Source: Spirochaetaceae bacterium
Lineage (GTDB): Bacteria > Spirochaetota > Spirochaetia > Treponematales > Breznakiellaceae
Direction of reading: 5' to 3'
NCBI GenBank assembly: GCA_031268255.1
Contig: JAIRXO010000134.1
Span: 1 to 8,033, forward strand
Length of the DNA: 8,033 nucleotides
The translations under genes were made by a program, and so were the position numbers. Below, piece by piece: positions 1 through 6,972 of the stretch (position 1 is the first letter of the stretch; every line of letters starts with the position of its first letter). The notes below the pieces were generated by a model that saw only the letters and a list, made by a program, of their open reading frames with translations, was not told the DNA's origin and did not search any database.

Positions 1-179
1 AAAAGGCGGCGGCGGAATTTGGAAAAATAAAGAAGGATTTAAAAGGCAGAGAATGTTTGATAGGACCCTATGATATGTTAATAGGGGCGCACGCCCAATC
101 GCTGGGTTTAATACTGGTAACGAATAATGTAAAAGAATTTGAAAGGATAAAAGATCTAAAGATAGAGAATTGGGTATAA
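1..179 (+). CDS. vapC: VapC-type PIN-domain toxin, 3' end (partial)
   Basis: The last 58 codons of a gene that starts outside the window, read from base 3 to a TAA at 177-179. The translation contains GPYDMLIGAHA, then LILVTNN, KEFERI and IENWV. This is the usual C-terminal pattern of VapC toxins: an Asp (codon 72-74) on the helix carrying the third acidic residue of the PIN active site, then the T-N-N strand and a closing 'EF.R...L..E.W'. VapC proteins are Mg2+-dependent ribonucleases, normally about 130 residues long and encoded just after their VapB antitoxin, which would lie to the left. Hand count gives about 37% GC, with A-rich codons (AAA, ATA, GAA), against roughly 60% in the genes to the right. 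That suits a horizontally acquired toxin-antitoxin module. Family assignment is good; whether the whole gene is intact cannot be seen. Confidence 0.82.
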   Translation, partial: KAAAEFGKIKKDLKGRECLIGPYDMLIGAHAQSLGLILVTNNVKEFERIKDLKIENWV

Positions 180-193
180 AAATCCGGGGGGTA

Positions 194-214
194 GGCGCAA
201 ACCGTGTTTGCGCC
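194..214. repeat. Palindrome at the outer end of repeat copy L
   Basis: Perfect 9-bp inverted repeat, GGCGCAAAC (194-202) and GTTTGCGCC (206-214), with a 3-base loop. The equivalent site in copy R (8008-8028) has one changed stem position, which keeps a G-U pair in RNA read from the plus strand there. Confidence 0.75.
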
Positions 215-332
215 GTAGGCGGCCCTTCGAGGCGCAATGGCATACAGAGGCTTGAGGTTGGCCTACGCCGTGCCGCATTTTTTATCAAACCCGCTCATTG
301 AATCGCGGGATTCTATCGGGCGGGGGGCGCGT

Positions 333-361
333 AACAAAAATACGCTGTGCATATTTTTGTT
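333..361 (-). repeat. Hairpin 1 of the L-specific insert
   Basis: Inverted repeat 333-345 against 349-361 with a 3-base loop. Twelve of 13 positions are Watson-Crick. The remaining one (C343/A351 on the plus strand) becomes a G-U pair in RNA from the minus strand, giving a continuous 13-bp stem there. The stem is AT-rich and straddles the join of block 2 and the insert. Confidence 0.6.
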
Positions 362-363
362 TT

Positions 364-387
364 GGAGTTTGCCGCAAGGCAAACTCC
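364..387. repeat. Hairpin 2 of the L-specific insert, with GCAA loop
   Basis: Perfect 10-bp inverted repeat, GGAGTTTGCC (364-373) and GGCAAACTCC (378-387), closed by GCAA (374-377). Read from the plus strand this is a GNRA tetraloop, an RNA-stabilising loop. Copy R has no equivalent. There is no T-run right after it, so it is not a typical intrinsic terminator. Confidence 0.7.
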
Positions 388-472
388 ACAGGCGGGCGGT
401 GTACAACAGACGGCAGTGGGGAAATGCGCCCCCCTTCCTGTTCCGGGCCTAACTTTTTCTTCCTTTATGTGT

Positions 473-500
473 TATTCTTATAGTAAAAGAATTGGGAGGG
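473..500 (+). promoter_or_regulatory. Possible -10 element and ribosome binding site of the barrel/Ig/OmpA gene
   Basis: TATAGT at 479-484 is one base from the -10 consensus, but I see no convincing -35 box at 16-18 bases upstream. A strong Shine-Dalgarno, GGGAGG (494-499), lies 4 bases before the ATG at 504 and decides that start over the in-frame TTG at 492, which would fall on the ribosome binding site itself. The promoter part is weak; the ribosome binding site is firm. Confidence 0.4.
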
Positions 501-503
501 TTT

Positions 504-3500
504 ATGGCCTTGAAAAGAACCGTTGCGGCGTTGTGCCTTGTGTTTGGAATTATTCCGGTCTGTTTTGCCGATCAGCCTGTGGGGGTGGATGCCCTGACTG
601 AACTCTACGCGCCCCTTTTTGCGGGTTCGGGGGCTTTTACTACGTCCCGGGGCGCGGCGGCGGCGAGTGTTATCAATCCGGCGGCGGGCGGGGGCGCCCA
701 GCTTATCAATTTTGACGCCGCGTATCTGGGTCTCAGCGGGACTGGAGACGAGGACGGTTTTGGCCATGCTGCGGCTGTGGGGGCTCTGCTGCCTACAAAA
801 TACGCCGTATTCGGCGCCTCGCTGCGTTTTCTGACCAGTCCTTTTGACAGTTTTGATATAGGAAGTACTTTTGGCGGCAATCTTACTGTTGCCAAGGAAA
901 TTTATCCGGGCATGAGTGTGGGCACGGGCCTTAATTTTGGTTTTGGCGATGACTGGAGTCTCGGTCTTGACCTGGGTTTTACCCACAATCTGGGAACAAT
1001 ATGGCGTTTTAACAATGTTACCTGGGCTCTGGCCCTTAAAAACCTCGGCAAGAGCTACCCCATGCCGGCTTTTACGCCGGCGGCGGGTATTGCCCTTGAC
1101 CTGCTGACCATTAAGGGCAAAACCGGCAAGGACGATCCGTTCAGGCTCAAGGGGGCGGTGGACCTGGGTTTTCCCGGTCTTACCACGTTAAGCGCCAAGG
1201 CCGGTCTTGAGGCCACCATAGCTGATCTTATAGTCGTGTCGAGTTCTCTGGGTTTTAATGTCAGGGAATTGATAGAGGACACGGCCCCGCCGCTCATGCC
1301 TTCTATAGGGGTTTTTCTTAAATTCACTCTGGAAAATACCCGGCGGATACTGCCTGAGGACGCGCCGTCAAGCGGCGAACTTGTCCTGCGCATGGGCGCC
1401 AAACCTCTGCCCGCCGATATTTGGGGTATAGGCGGCGGGGTGAGCCTGACGGTGGGTATTCCCGACAGCAGCGCGCCGGTGATTGTGGCGCGTTATCCCG
1501 AGGCGCATCCCGAGGCGCAGTGGATTTCTCCCAACAATGACGGCCTTGCCGATGATCTGGAATTCCCCGTAAGCATTACCGATCAGCGTTATGTGATGGA
1601 ATGGACTCTTGAGATTCAAAATGAAGAGGGCCAGACGGTCAGGGTCTACCGGAACAAGGAAAGACGGCCCGAGACCCAGGGCGGCGTGCAAAATATTATT
1701 TCCCGCCTTACCGATGTCAAGTCCGGGGTAGATATTCCCGAGACCCTGCGCTGGGACGGCATACTCGATTCGGGCGGCCCCGCCCCTGACGGGCGCTATT
1801 TCTTTGTTATAAGCGCGGTTGACGATAACGGCAACAGGGCTTCTACAGGAAGCTATGAAGTATACATTGATACACAGGCTCCCGAAATTGAAGTGGAAAG
1901 CCTTTCCGGTCAGGACAGGATATTCTCCCCTGACGGCGACGGTAACAAGGATATATTTGCCATAGGCCAGAGCGGTTCTGTAGAGGATCTCTGGGACAGC
2001 GGCATCTACGACTCGAATGGCGGCAAGGTAAAGAGCTTTGACGTACAGAATGGCGCGCCTGGAGACCTGATATGGGACGGAACAGGCGACAACGGGGACT
2101 TTGTTCCCGACGGGGTCTATTCCTACCGTATCAGCGCCACAGACAGGGCCCAAAACAGCTCGGACGCGGGTATAGAAAACATCATAGTCAGCACCATACA
2201 GCCTGAGGTAGGCCTCCTCATCGCCGAAGGTTTCTTTTCGCCTAACGGAGACGGGGTCAAGGATACACTCAGCTTTACGACGGCGGTTCCGGTAACCGAC
2301 GGCGTGGTCCAGTGGCTTGTGGAAGTTACAGACGCATCAGGAAGAGCCGTGCGCGGCATACGGGGTTCAGGCGCGGTCCCCCGGAACATAGAATTTGACG
2401 GCAAAAGCGATGCCGGGGCGGTGCTTGCCGAGGGGAGCTACAGGGGCGCTTTCGCGGTGAGTTACCGCAACGGCTATGTCTCAAAGGCCCAGTCTCCCGC
2501 TTTTACCCTGGACCTCACTTCTCCCCAGGCGGGTATACAGGCCGGGTACAGCGCCTTTTCCCCCAATAATGATGGCAATCAGGATACCATGGTCATAAGC
2601 CAGGAAGGTTCAAGCGAGGCACTCTGGACAGGAGAACTGCGAAGTTCCGGCAGGGAGGCCCCTGTAAGGACTTTCCGCTTTACCGGACGCCCTGAGCCCC
2701 GCGTTGAATGGGACGGGCGGGATGATTCAGGCCGCCCTGTCCCGGACGGTGATTACGAATACCGTCTCACCGCCACAGACGAGGCGGGTAACACGGGAAC
2801 TTCCAATGTGCTGCGTTTCAGCCTCAGCACCGCGGATACGCCGGTGATGATAAGCGCCGACAGCAGGGCCTTTTCGCCTAACGGAGACGGGGTCAAGGAT
2901 ACCATCAACATACTGCCCCAGATACAGGTGAGGGAGGGGATAAGTTCCTACACGGTAGACATACTCGACAGCGCCGGAGCGGTCATACGGACCTTTGAAG
3001 GAAGGGGCGCGCCTTCCGGCATAAGCTGGAACGGCAGGAACAACGCCGGAACCCAGGCCGCTGACGGACTTTACAGCGCCCGCATACAGCTTGTCTACGC
3101 CATGGGCAATCAGCCTTCCGCCCGGTCCCAGCCTTTTACCCTGGACACCCGCTCTCCTGTCTCCCGTCTCTCGCTTGACTATACCCTCTTCTCCCCCAAC
3201 GGGGACGGCAGAAGGGATACCCTGCCCATCACGGCGGCAAGCCAGGGCGATGACGAATGGCAGGCATCTATAGTTGACAATGCGGGGAACGAAGTACACT
3301 CATGGACCTGGAAGGGAAGCGCGCCGGCCCTGGTATGGAACGGCGATGACAGGGCGGGCAACACCGTGCCTGACGGAAGCTACCGCCTGGTACTCCGCTC
3401 CGAGGACGAAGCGGGCAACAGGACCCAGGAAACCATCAACAATATTGTCGTTGATTCCCGGACGCCCAGGGCCTTCTTTACTGTCTCGCCCCAGGCCATA

Positions 3501-4550
3501 GCGCCGGCGGAAACTCCGCGGAACACCCAAAACGAGGGAGTACGTTTTTCTATTATATTGAATCCCCGCGACGGCATAGCAGACTGGCAGGTGGAAATAA
3601 AAGACGAAGCGGGGACAGTACGCCGCCGCTTCAGCGCGGCGCAGAATCCGCCTGGAAGCGGGAGAACCGCCGCCCAGGCGGGCGCTCCTCCTGAAACCCT
3701 TGTCTGGGACGGAAGGGAAAGCGGCGGCCTGGTGATTGAGGGAAGGTACAACGCCGAGCTTACCGTGAATTACGAGAAAGGAGACGTGGTCAGCCTCAGC
3801 GCGGGCCCTGTTACCGTTGACGTGTCAGGACCCCGCCTGGGATTCAGTTCCAGCCCCGAATATTTCAGCCCCGACAATGACGGCGTTGACGATGATCTTT
3901 ATATTTCCCTCAGCGCCGAGGACCTTTCGCCCATAGCGGCCTGGTCCCTGGAAGTACGGGAGCCTGTGGCGCCCTTTAATCTCTTCTACCGTCTGGAGGG
4001 CAGGGGCGTTCCGTCAAACCGCATTGTATGGGACGGGCGGAGCAGCAGGGGCGAACTGGTACAGGCCGCCACCGATTACCCTGTCAAGTTCAGGGCCGCC
4101 GACACGCTGGGCAATTCCAGCGAGATTGACGCGGTCATAGGCGTTGATGTTCTGGTCATCAGGGACGGAGACCTCCTCCGCATACAGGTTCCGTCCATCA
4201 TATTCAGGGAAAACGCCGCTGATTTTGAAAACCTGGCCCCCGATGTGACGGCCAATAACCTGAGGGTTTTAAGGCGTATCGCGGAAATACTCAACAAGTT
4301 CCAGGACTACCGGGTTACGGTCGAAGGCCACGCGAACCCGGTAAGCAGGACCGCGTCTGAGGAACAGAACGAACTCCAGCCCCTGAGCGAAGCCAGGGCA
4401 AGGGCCATTGTTGACCGCCTTACCGGTTTTGGAGTAACCCGGAACCGCCTTACCTATGTGGGCATGGGCGGCACAAGACCTGTGGTACGCTGGGAGGACA
4501 GGGACAACTGGTGGAAAAACCGCCGTGTCGAGTTCATTCTGATTAAGTAG
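504..4550 (+). CDS. Outer-membrane barrel / FlgD-type Ig repeats / OmpA C-terminal domain protein
   Basis: 1348 residues from the ATG at 504. A signal peptide is clear: KR at 4-5, a hydrophobic core, and a probable cut after VCFA (residue 22). Residues about 25-275 are glycine- and aromatic-rich with alternating strands and an 'INPAAGG' segment, resembling the PorV/UPF0164-type barrels common in Treponema. Then come eight Ig-like units of about 100 residues. Seven begin with a calcium-loop-like S-P-[ND]-x-D-G motif at residues 342, 475, 579, 686, 791, 897 and 1122; the eighth, at about 995, has lost it. Units usually end in 'W-[DN]-G ... DG.Y ... AGN', as in the FlgD Ig-like family. Residues about 1215-1348 are an OmpA-like domain, with VEGHANPV near 1273-1280, LSEARARAI from 1294 and a closing NRRVEF. 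The OmpA Asp that binds diaminopimelate is Asn1278 here, while the partner Arg (1298) is kept. I infer an envelope scaffold spanning outer membrane to periplasm. The exact role is unknown. Confidence 0.88.
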   Translation: MALKRTVAALCLVFGIIPVCFADQPVGVDALTELYAPLFAGSGAFTTSRGAAAASVINPAAGGGAQLINFDAAYLGLSGTGDEDGFGHAAAVGALLPTKYAVFGASLRFLTSPFDSFDIGSTFGGNLTVAKEIYPGMSVGTGLNFGFGDDWSLGLDLGFTHNLGTIWRFNNVTWALALKNLGKSYPMPAFTPAAGIALDLLTIKGKTGKDDPFRLKGAVDLGFPGLTTLSAKAGLEATIADLIVVSSSLGFNVRELIEDTAPPLMPSIGVFLKFTLENTRRILPEDAPSSGELVLRMGAKPLPADIWGIGGGVSLTVGIPDSSAPVIVARYPEAHPEAQWISPNNDGLADDLEFPVSITDQRYVMEWTLEIQNEEGQTVRVYRNKERRPETQGGVQNIISRLTDVKSGVDIPETLRWDGILDSGGPAPDGRYFFVISAVDDNGNRASTGSYEVYIDTQAPEIEVESLSGQDRIFSPDGDGNKDIFAIGQSGSVEDLWDSGIYDSNGGKVKSFDVQNGAPGDLIWDGTGDNGDFVPDGVYSYRISATDRAQNSSDAGIENIIVSTIQPEVGLLIAEGFFSPNGDGVKDTLSFTTAVPVTDGVVQWLVEVTDASGRAVRGIRGSGAVPRNIEFDGKSDAGAVLAEGSYRGAFAVSYRNGYVSKAQSPAFTLDLTSPQAGIQAGYSAFSPNNDGNQDTMVISQEGSSEALWTGELRSSGREAPVRTFRFTGRPEPRVEWDGRDDSGRPVPDGDYEYRLTATDEAGNTGTSNVLRFSLSTADTPVMISADSRAFSPNGDGVKDTINILPQIQVREGISSYTVDILDSAGAVIRTFEGRGAPSGISWNGRNNAGTQAADGLYSARIQLVYAMGNQPSARSQPFTLDTRSPVSRLSLDYTLFSPNGDGRRDTLPITAASQGDDEWQASIVDNAGNEVHSWTWKGSAPALVWNGDDRAGNTVPDGSYRLVLRSEDEAGNRTQETINNIVVDSRTPRAFFTVSPQAIAPAETPRNTQNEGVRFSIILNPRDGIADWQVEIKDEAGTVRRRFSAAQNPPGSGRTAAQAGAPPETLVWDGRESGGLVIEGRYNAELTVNYEKGDVVSLSAGPVTVDVSGPRLGFSSSPEYFSPDNDGVDDDLYISLSAEDLSPIAAWSLEVREPVAPFNLFYRLEGRGVPSNRIVWDGRSSRGELVQAATDYPVKFRAADTLGNSSEIDAVIGVDVLVIRDGDLLRIQVPSIIFRENAADFENLAPDVTANNLRVLRRIAEILNKFQDYRVTVEGHANPVSRTASEEQNELQPLSEARARAIVDRLTGFGVTRNRLTYVGMGGTRPVVRWEDRDNWWKNRRVEFILIK
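2234..2266 (+). repeat. 33-base exact repeat inside the Ig array, first copy
   Basis: Identical over 33 bases to 2870-2902. It encodes the FSPNGDGVKDT loop of Ig unit 3. The copies are 636 bases (212 codons) apart, two Ig units, which points to duplication of a two-unit block. Confidence 0.9.
2870..2902 (+). repeat. 33-base exact repeat inside the Ig array, second copy
   Basis: Second copy of the 33-base identity described at 2234-2266. It encodes the same loop in Ig unit 5. The flanking bases diverge at once on both sides, so this looks like conserved old duplication or local gene conversion rather than a fresh copy of the whole unit. Confidence 0.9.
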
Positions 4551-4558
4551 CGTTTTTA

Positions 4559-4586
4559 GCAATGGCGGAGAAGGCCCCGCCATTGC
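4559..4586. terminator. Hairpin between convergent genes
   Basis: Perfect 10-bp inverted repeat GCAATGGCGG (4559-4568) and CCGCCATTGC (4577-4586) with an 8-base loop. It lies 9 bases after the stop of the plus-strand gene and 27 bases beyond the stop of the minus-strand synthetase. Neither strand has a T-run after the stem, so it is not a textbook intrinsic terminator. Its place between two 3' ends suggests a shared terminator or an mRNA-end stabiliser. Confidence 0.5.
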
Positions 4587-4613
4587 GATACTGGACCCCG
4601 CCGTTACGCGGAT

Positions 4614-6410
4614 TTACGTTCCGGCGGCGGGGTTCTCTTTCCGCGCTTCCCGAAGCTCGACGCGGCGTATCTTTCCGCTGATGGTTTTGGGGAGTTCGCC
4701 GACAAAGTCCACGATGCGGGGGTACTTGTAGGGGGCGGTGGTTTTCTTGACATGGTCCTGGAGTTCTTTTTTCAGTTCGTCCGAAGCGGTCCAGCCCTTT
4801 GCCAGTACGACGGTGGCCTTGACCACCGTGCCCCTGTCCGGGTCAGGAAATCCGGTAATGGCACATTCAAGTACCGCCTGATGTTCCAGCAGGGCGCTTT
4901 CAACCTCAAAGGGTCCTATGCGGTAGCCTGAACTTTTTATCACGTCATCCGAGCGGCCCACAAACCAGTAATAGCCGTCCTCGTCCCGCCAGGCCATGTC
5001 CCCGGTATAGTAAAGCTCATCGTGCCATACCGATTTGGTAAGTTGTTCGTCCCGGTAATAACCGCCAAAGATGCCCAGGGGCCTGCGTTTACCGGTGCGT
5101 ACCACCAGTTGGCCTTCCTCGCCCATGTCGCAGGAGCTTCCGTCGTCGCGTATGAGGTCAATGTCATAGCCCGGAGAAGGGAGGCCCATTGAGCCGGGTT
5201 TGTCCTTCATCCACGGAAAGGTCGCGAGGCTCAGGGTAAGTTCGGTCTGGCCGTAGCCTTCATGCAGTTTTTTTCCGGTGGCGGCCAAAAACTGATCGTA
5301 GATTTCGGGATTGAGGGGTTCTCCGGCGACACAGCAGGACTGGAGGGCCGAGAGGTCGTATTTGCCGAGTTCCTCTTTTATGAAGAAGCGGTAAATGGTC
5401 GGCGGGGCGCAGAACGAAGTAACCCGGTGCCTGCTTATGACAGAAAGCATGGCCGCCGGATCAAAGCGGTCGTAATCGTACACAAAGACTGCCGAACCGC
5501 ATATCCACTGCCCGTAAATCTTTCCCCAGGCGGCCTTTGCCCAGCCGGTATCGGCTACGGTAAGATGCAGCCCGCCGTCTTTTACGCACTGCCAGTATTT
5601 GGCGGTCAGTATGTGCCCCAGGGGATAGACATAGTTATGGCGCACCATTTTCGGCATGCCGGTGGTTCCCGAGGTAAAATAGAGCAGCATGGTGTCCTCA
5701 TTGGCGTAGCGTTCACCTGGCCGGTCAAAAATTTCGGGAGCCCCGGCCATGAGGGCGTTAAAATCGGACCAGGGAACAAGGTCCCCAAAAATACCCTCCG
5801 GGGAATGGCCCGGCTCTCCGCCGTTACGTTCTTTGAAAATTTCTTCGGCCCTGAGCGCCGGATCAGAACTGGCCGGGGCGTGAACGGAGCGGACAAAGGC
5901 CTTGTACCTAAGGGCGCTCGAACCCGCCGCGCCGGAATCCCGCTCCAGTTTTGCCTCGGCCTCGTCCACCCTGCACATGAGTTCGGCGTCGTCCACGCAG
6001 ATGATGCCCGCGATGTCCGCCGACGCGCAGCGGTATATGATGTCCTTGACGCTGAGAAGATGCGTGGCGGGTATGGCAATGGCGCCTATCTTGTGAAGGG
6101 CAAGCAGTACCGGCCAGTATTCATGGCGGCGCTTGAGAATCACCATAACCGGATCGCCTTTTTTTATGCCGCCTTTGACAAGAACATTGGCGGCCCTGCA
6201 GGAAAGGTTCTTTATATCGGCAAAGGTAAATTCAGCTTCGGCGCCATCTTCGTCGCACCAGACCAGGGCCTTGTCCCCTCCCCGCTCGGCGGCAAGTTTG
6301 TCAAGGACATCGTAGGCGAAATTAAAATTGGCGGGAACCTCGACCGAAAAATTGGCGAAAAAATCTTCATAGGAATCAAAACGCTCACGGGTTAAAAAAC
6401 GCTCAAGCAT
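4614..6410 (-). CDS. AMP-forming acyl-CoA synthetase (acetyl/medium-chain type)
   Basis: 598 residues. It activates a carboxylic acid with ATP to an acyl-adenylate, then makes the CoA thioester in the cytoplasm. Family motifs in order: P-loop YFTSGTTGMPK (244-254), DTGWAKAAWGK (287-297), AGEPLN (362-367), GYGQTE (385-390), TGD with the ATP-ribose Asp471, GRSDD from 485, the hinge region near 487-497, and the C-terminal ISGK with the adenylation Lys580. All key residues are present, so it should be active. The substrate cannot be read from sequence; the DTGWAK..WGK type is common in anaerobes on short- to medium-chain or aromatic acids. It is somewhat longer than usual (about 550), with a charged stretch at about 145-235. 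I chose the ATG at 6410, 5 bases after a GAGG. An in-frame GTG at 6455 would overlap the upstream gene and lacks support. It is the last gene of the rpiA operon, 7 bases after the regulator's stop. Confidence 0.92.
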   Translation of the reverse strand: MLERFLTRERFDSYEDFFANFSVEVPANFNFAYDVLDKLAAERGGDKALVWCDEDGAEAEFTFADIKNLSCRAANVLVKGGIKKGDPVMVILKRRHEYWPVLLALHKIGAIAIPATHLLSVKDIIYRCASADIAGIICVDDAELMCRVDEAEAKLERDSGAAGSSALRYKAFVRSVHAPASSDPALRAEEIFKERNGGEPGHSPEGIFGDLVPWSDFNALMAGAPEIFDRPGERYANEDTMLLYFTSGTTGMPKMVRHNYVYPLGHILTAKYWQCVKDGGLHLTVADTGWAKAAWGKIYGQWICGSAVFVYDYDRFDPAAMLSVISRHRVTSFCAPPTIYRFFIKEELGKYDLSALQSCCVAGEPLNPEIYDQFLAATGKKLHEGYGQTELTLSLATFPWMKDKPGSMGLPSPGYDIDLIRDDGSSCDMGEEGQLVVRTGKRRPLGIFGGYYRDEQLTKSVWHDELYYTGDMAWRDEDGYYWFVGRSDDVIKSSGYRIGPFEVESALLEHQAVLECAITGFPDPDRGTVVKATVVLAKGWTASDELKKELQDHVKKTTAPYKYPRIVDFVGELPKTISGKIRRVELREARKENPAAGT

Positions 6411-6417
6411 GGATGCC

Positions 6418-6972
6418 TCACAATACCAGGGCGAGAAAAAGCGCCCTCCGGCCACCGAGGCACTTCATGCCGTGGGGCTCGCTGGAATCATAATAAATGG
6501 AATCGCCGGGACCAAGTTCGGTTTCCCGGCCTCCTACCGAAATCAAAAGCCGCCCTTCAAGAACATAGTTAAATTCCTGACCAGGATGGGTATTGAGGCT
6601 TATGGGTTTATGCTCGGTGTCGGCCCTGGCCTCCACAAGAAAAGGTTCGCCCTTTTTCCCGTGGAAATTCGAAGCCAGGTTCCAGTAGGTATACATGGGC
6701 CGCCGGCTTACCTCGGGGGCGCGGCCCTGCCGGGTAACGCAGAATGTGGTGAGCTTGGGGGTATTGCCGGTTACCAGTTCCGCAAGATCAACCTTAAAGC
6801 GGGCGGCTATTTCTACCAGGGCGCCTATGGGGAATTCAACCTTTCCTTCTTCCCAGCTTTTATACTCAGGGGGGTTAAAGCCCAGCTCGGCGGCCAGGGT
6901 GTCGGCGGAAATTTCGGCTATCTCCCGCAGCACCTTTACCCGTTCTATAATATCCTGTACTTCGCCTGTCAT
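6418..6972 (-). CDS. XRE-family regulator with C-terminal cupin sensor domain
   Basis: 184 residues. Residues about 8-68 form a lambda-repressor-like helix-turn-helix (RVKVLREIAEIS, then LAAELG and the 'SWEEGK' of helix 4). Residues about 95-184 form a single cupin. Motif 1 keeps His129, Glu133 and Gly140 in 'THPGQEFNYVLEG' but has only one of the usual H-x-H pair. Motif 2 is GD (156-157) and EPHG with His167. HTH-cupin proteins are small transcription factors whose cupin binds a metabolite or metal. It starts with an ATGA overlap on the rpiA stop, so it is probably translated by coupling, and its own Shine-Dalgarno is poor. The synthetase gene follows 7 bases later with its ribosome binding site overlapping this stop codon. 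I infer that it controls this operon or acid metabolism in response to the synthetase's substrate or product; nothing in the sequence proves that. Confidence 0.88.
   Translation of the reverse strand: MTGEVQDIIERVKVLREIAEISADTLAAELGFNPPEYKSWEEGKVEFPIGALVEIAARFKVDLAELVTGNTPKLTTFCVTRQGRAPEVSRRPMYTYWNLASNFHGKKGEPFLVEARADTEHKPISLNTHPGQEFNYVLEGRLLISVGGRETELGPGDSIYYDSSEPHGMKCLGGRRALFLALVL

Larger units (their letters stand above)
189..432 (+). repeat. Modular structured intergenic repeat, copy L
   Basis: This fills most of the gene-free stretch 180-503. It matches the reverse complement of 7737-8033 in three ordered blocks. Block 1 (189-300 against 8033-7922) is 112 bases without gaps, 99 identical. 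Block 2 (306-335 against 7806-7777) is 30 of 30. Block 3 (410-432 against 7759-7737) is 20 of 23. Between blocks 1 and 2 this copy has only 5 bases, where copy R has 115. Between blocks 2 and 3 it has 74 bases, where copy R has 17, and the extra part is made of two hairpins. Block 1 starts ten bases after the toxin stop and opens with a palindrome. No transposase is seen. I know of no family with this block order; it may be a non-autonomous element or a structured RNA or DNA repeat. Confidence 0.85.

Noticed and set aside
492..503. TTG at 492 as start of the barrel/Ig/OmpA gene
   Set aside because: It lies on the Shine-Dalgarno itself. The ATG at 504 has correct spacing and gives a typical signal peptide.
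237..601. Short plus-strand frames across repeat copy L as genes
   Set aside because: They lie in different frames over the same repeat, lack ribosome binding sites, and the conserved peptides switch frame between blocks.
1368..2153. 261-codon minus-strand frame opposite the Ig units
   Set aside because: Antisense to repeat-coding sequence with a clear protein family; no ribosome binding site or domain seen.
1524..3890. SPNGDG motifs as type IX secretion (type B) sorting domains
   Set aside because: Those have a similar loop but occur once, at the C-terminus, in Bacteroidetes. Here the motif is repeated inside the chain and the C-terminus is OmpA-like.
5262..6395. Long open frame (377 codons) on the plus strand opposite the acyl-CoA synthetase gene
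   Set aside because: It has no recognisable domain, and the minus-strand frame there carries every motif of a well-known enzyme. Long antisense frames are expected in GC-rich codon usage.
6411..6455. GTG at 6455 as start of the acyl-CoA synthetase
   Set aside because: It would overlap the regulator by 38 bases. The ATG at 6410 has GAGG 5 bases upstream and starts the conserved family sequence.
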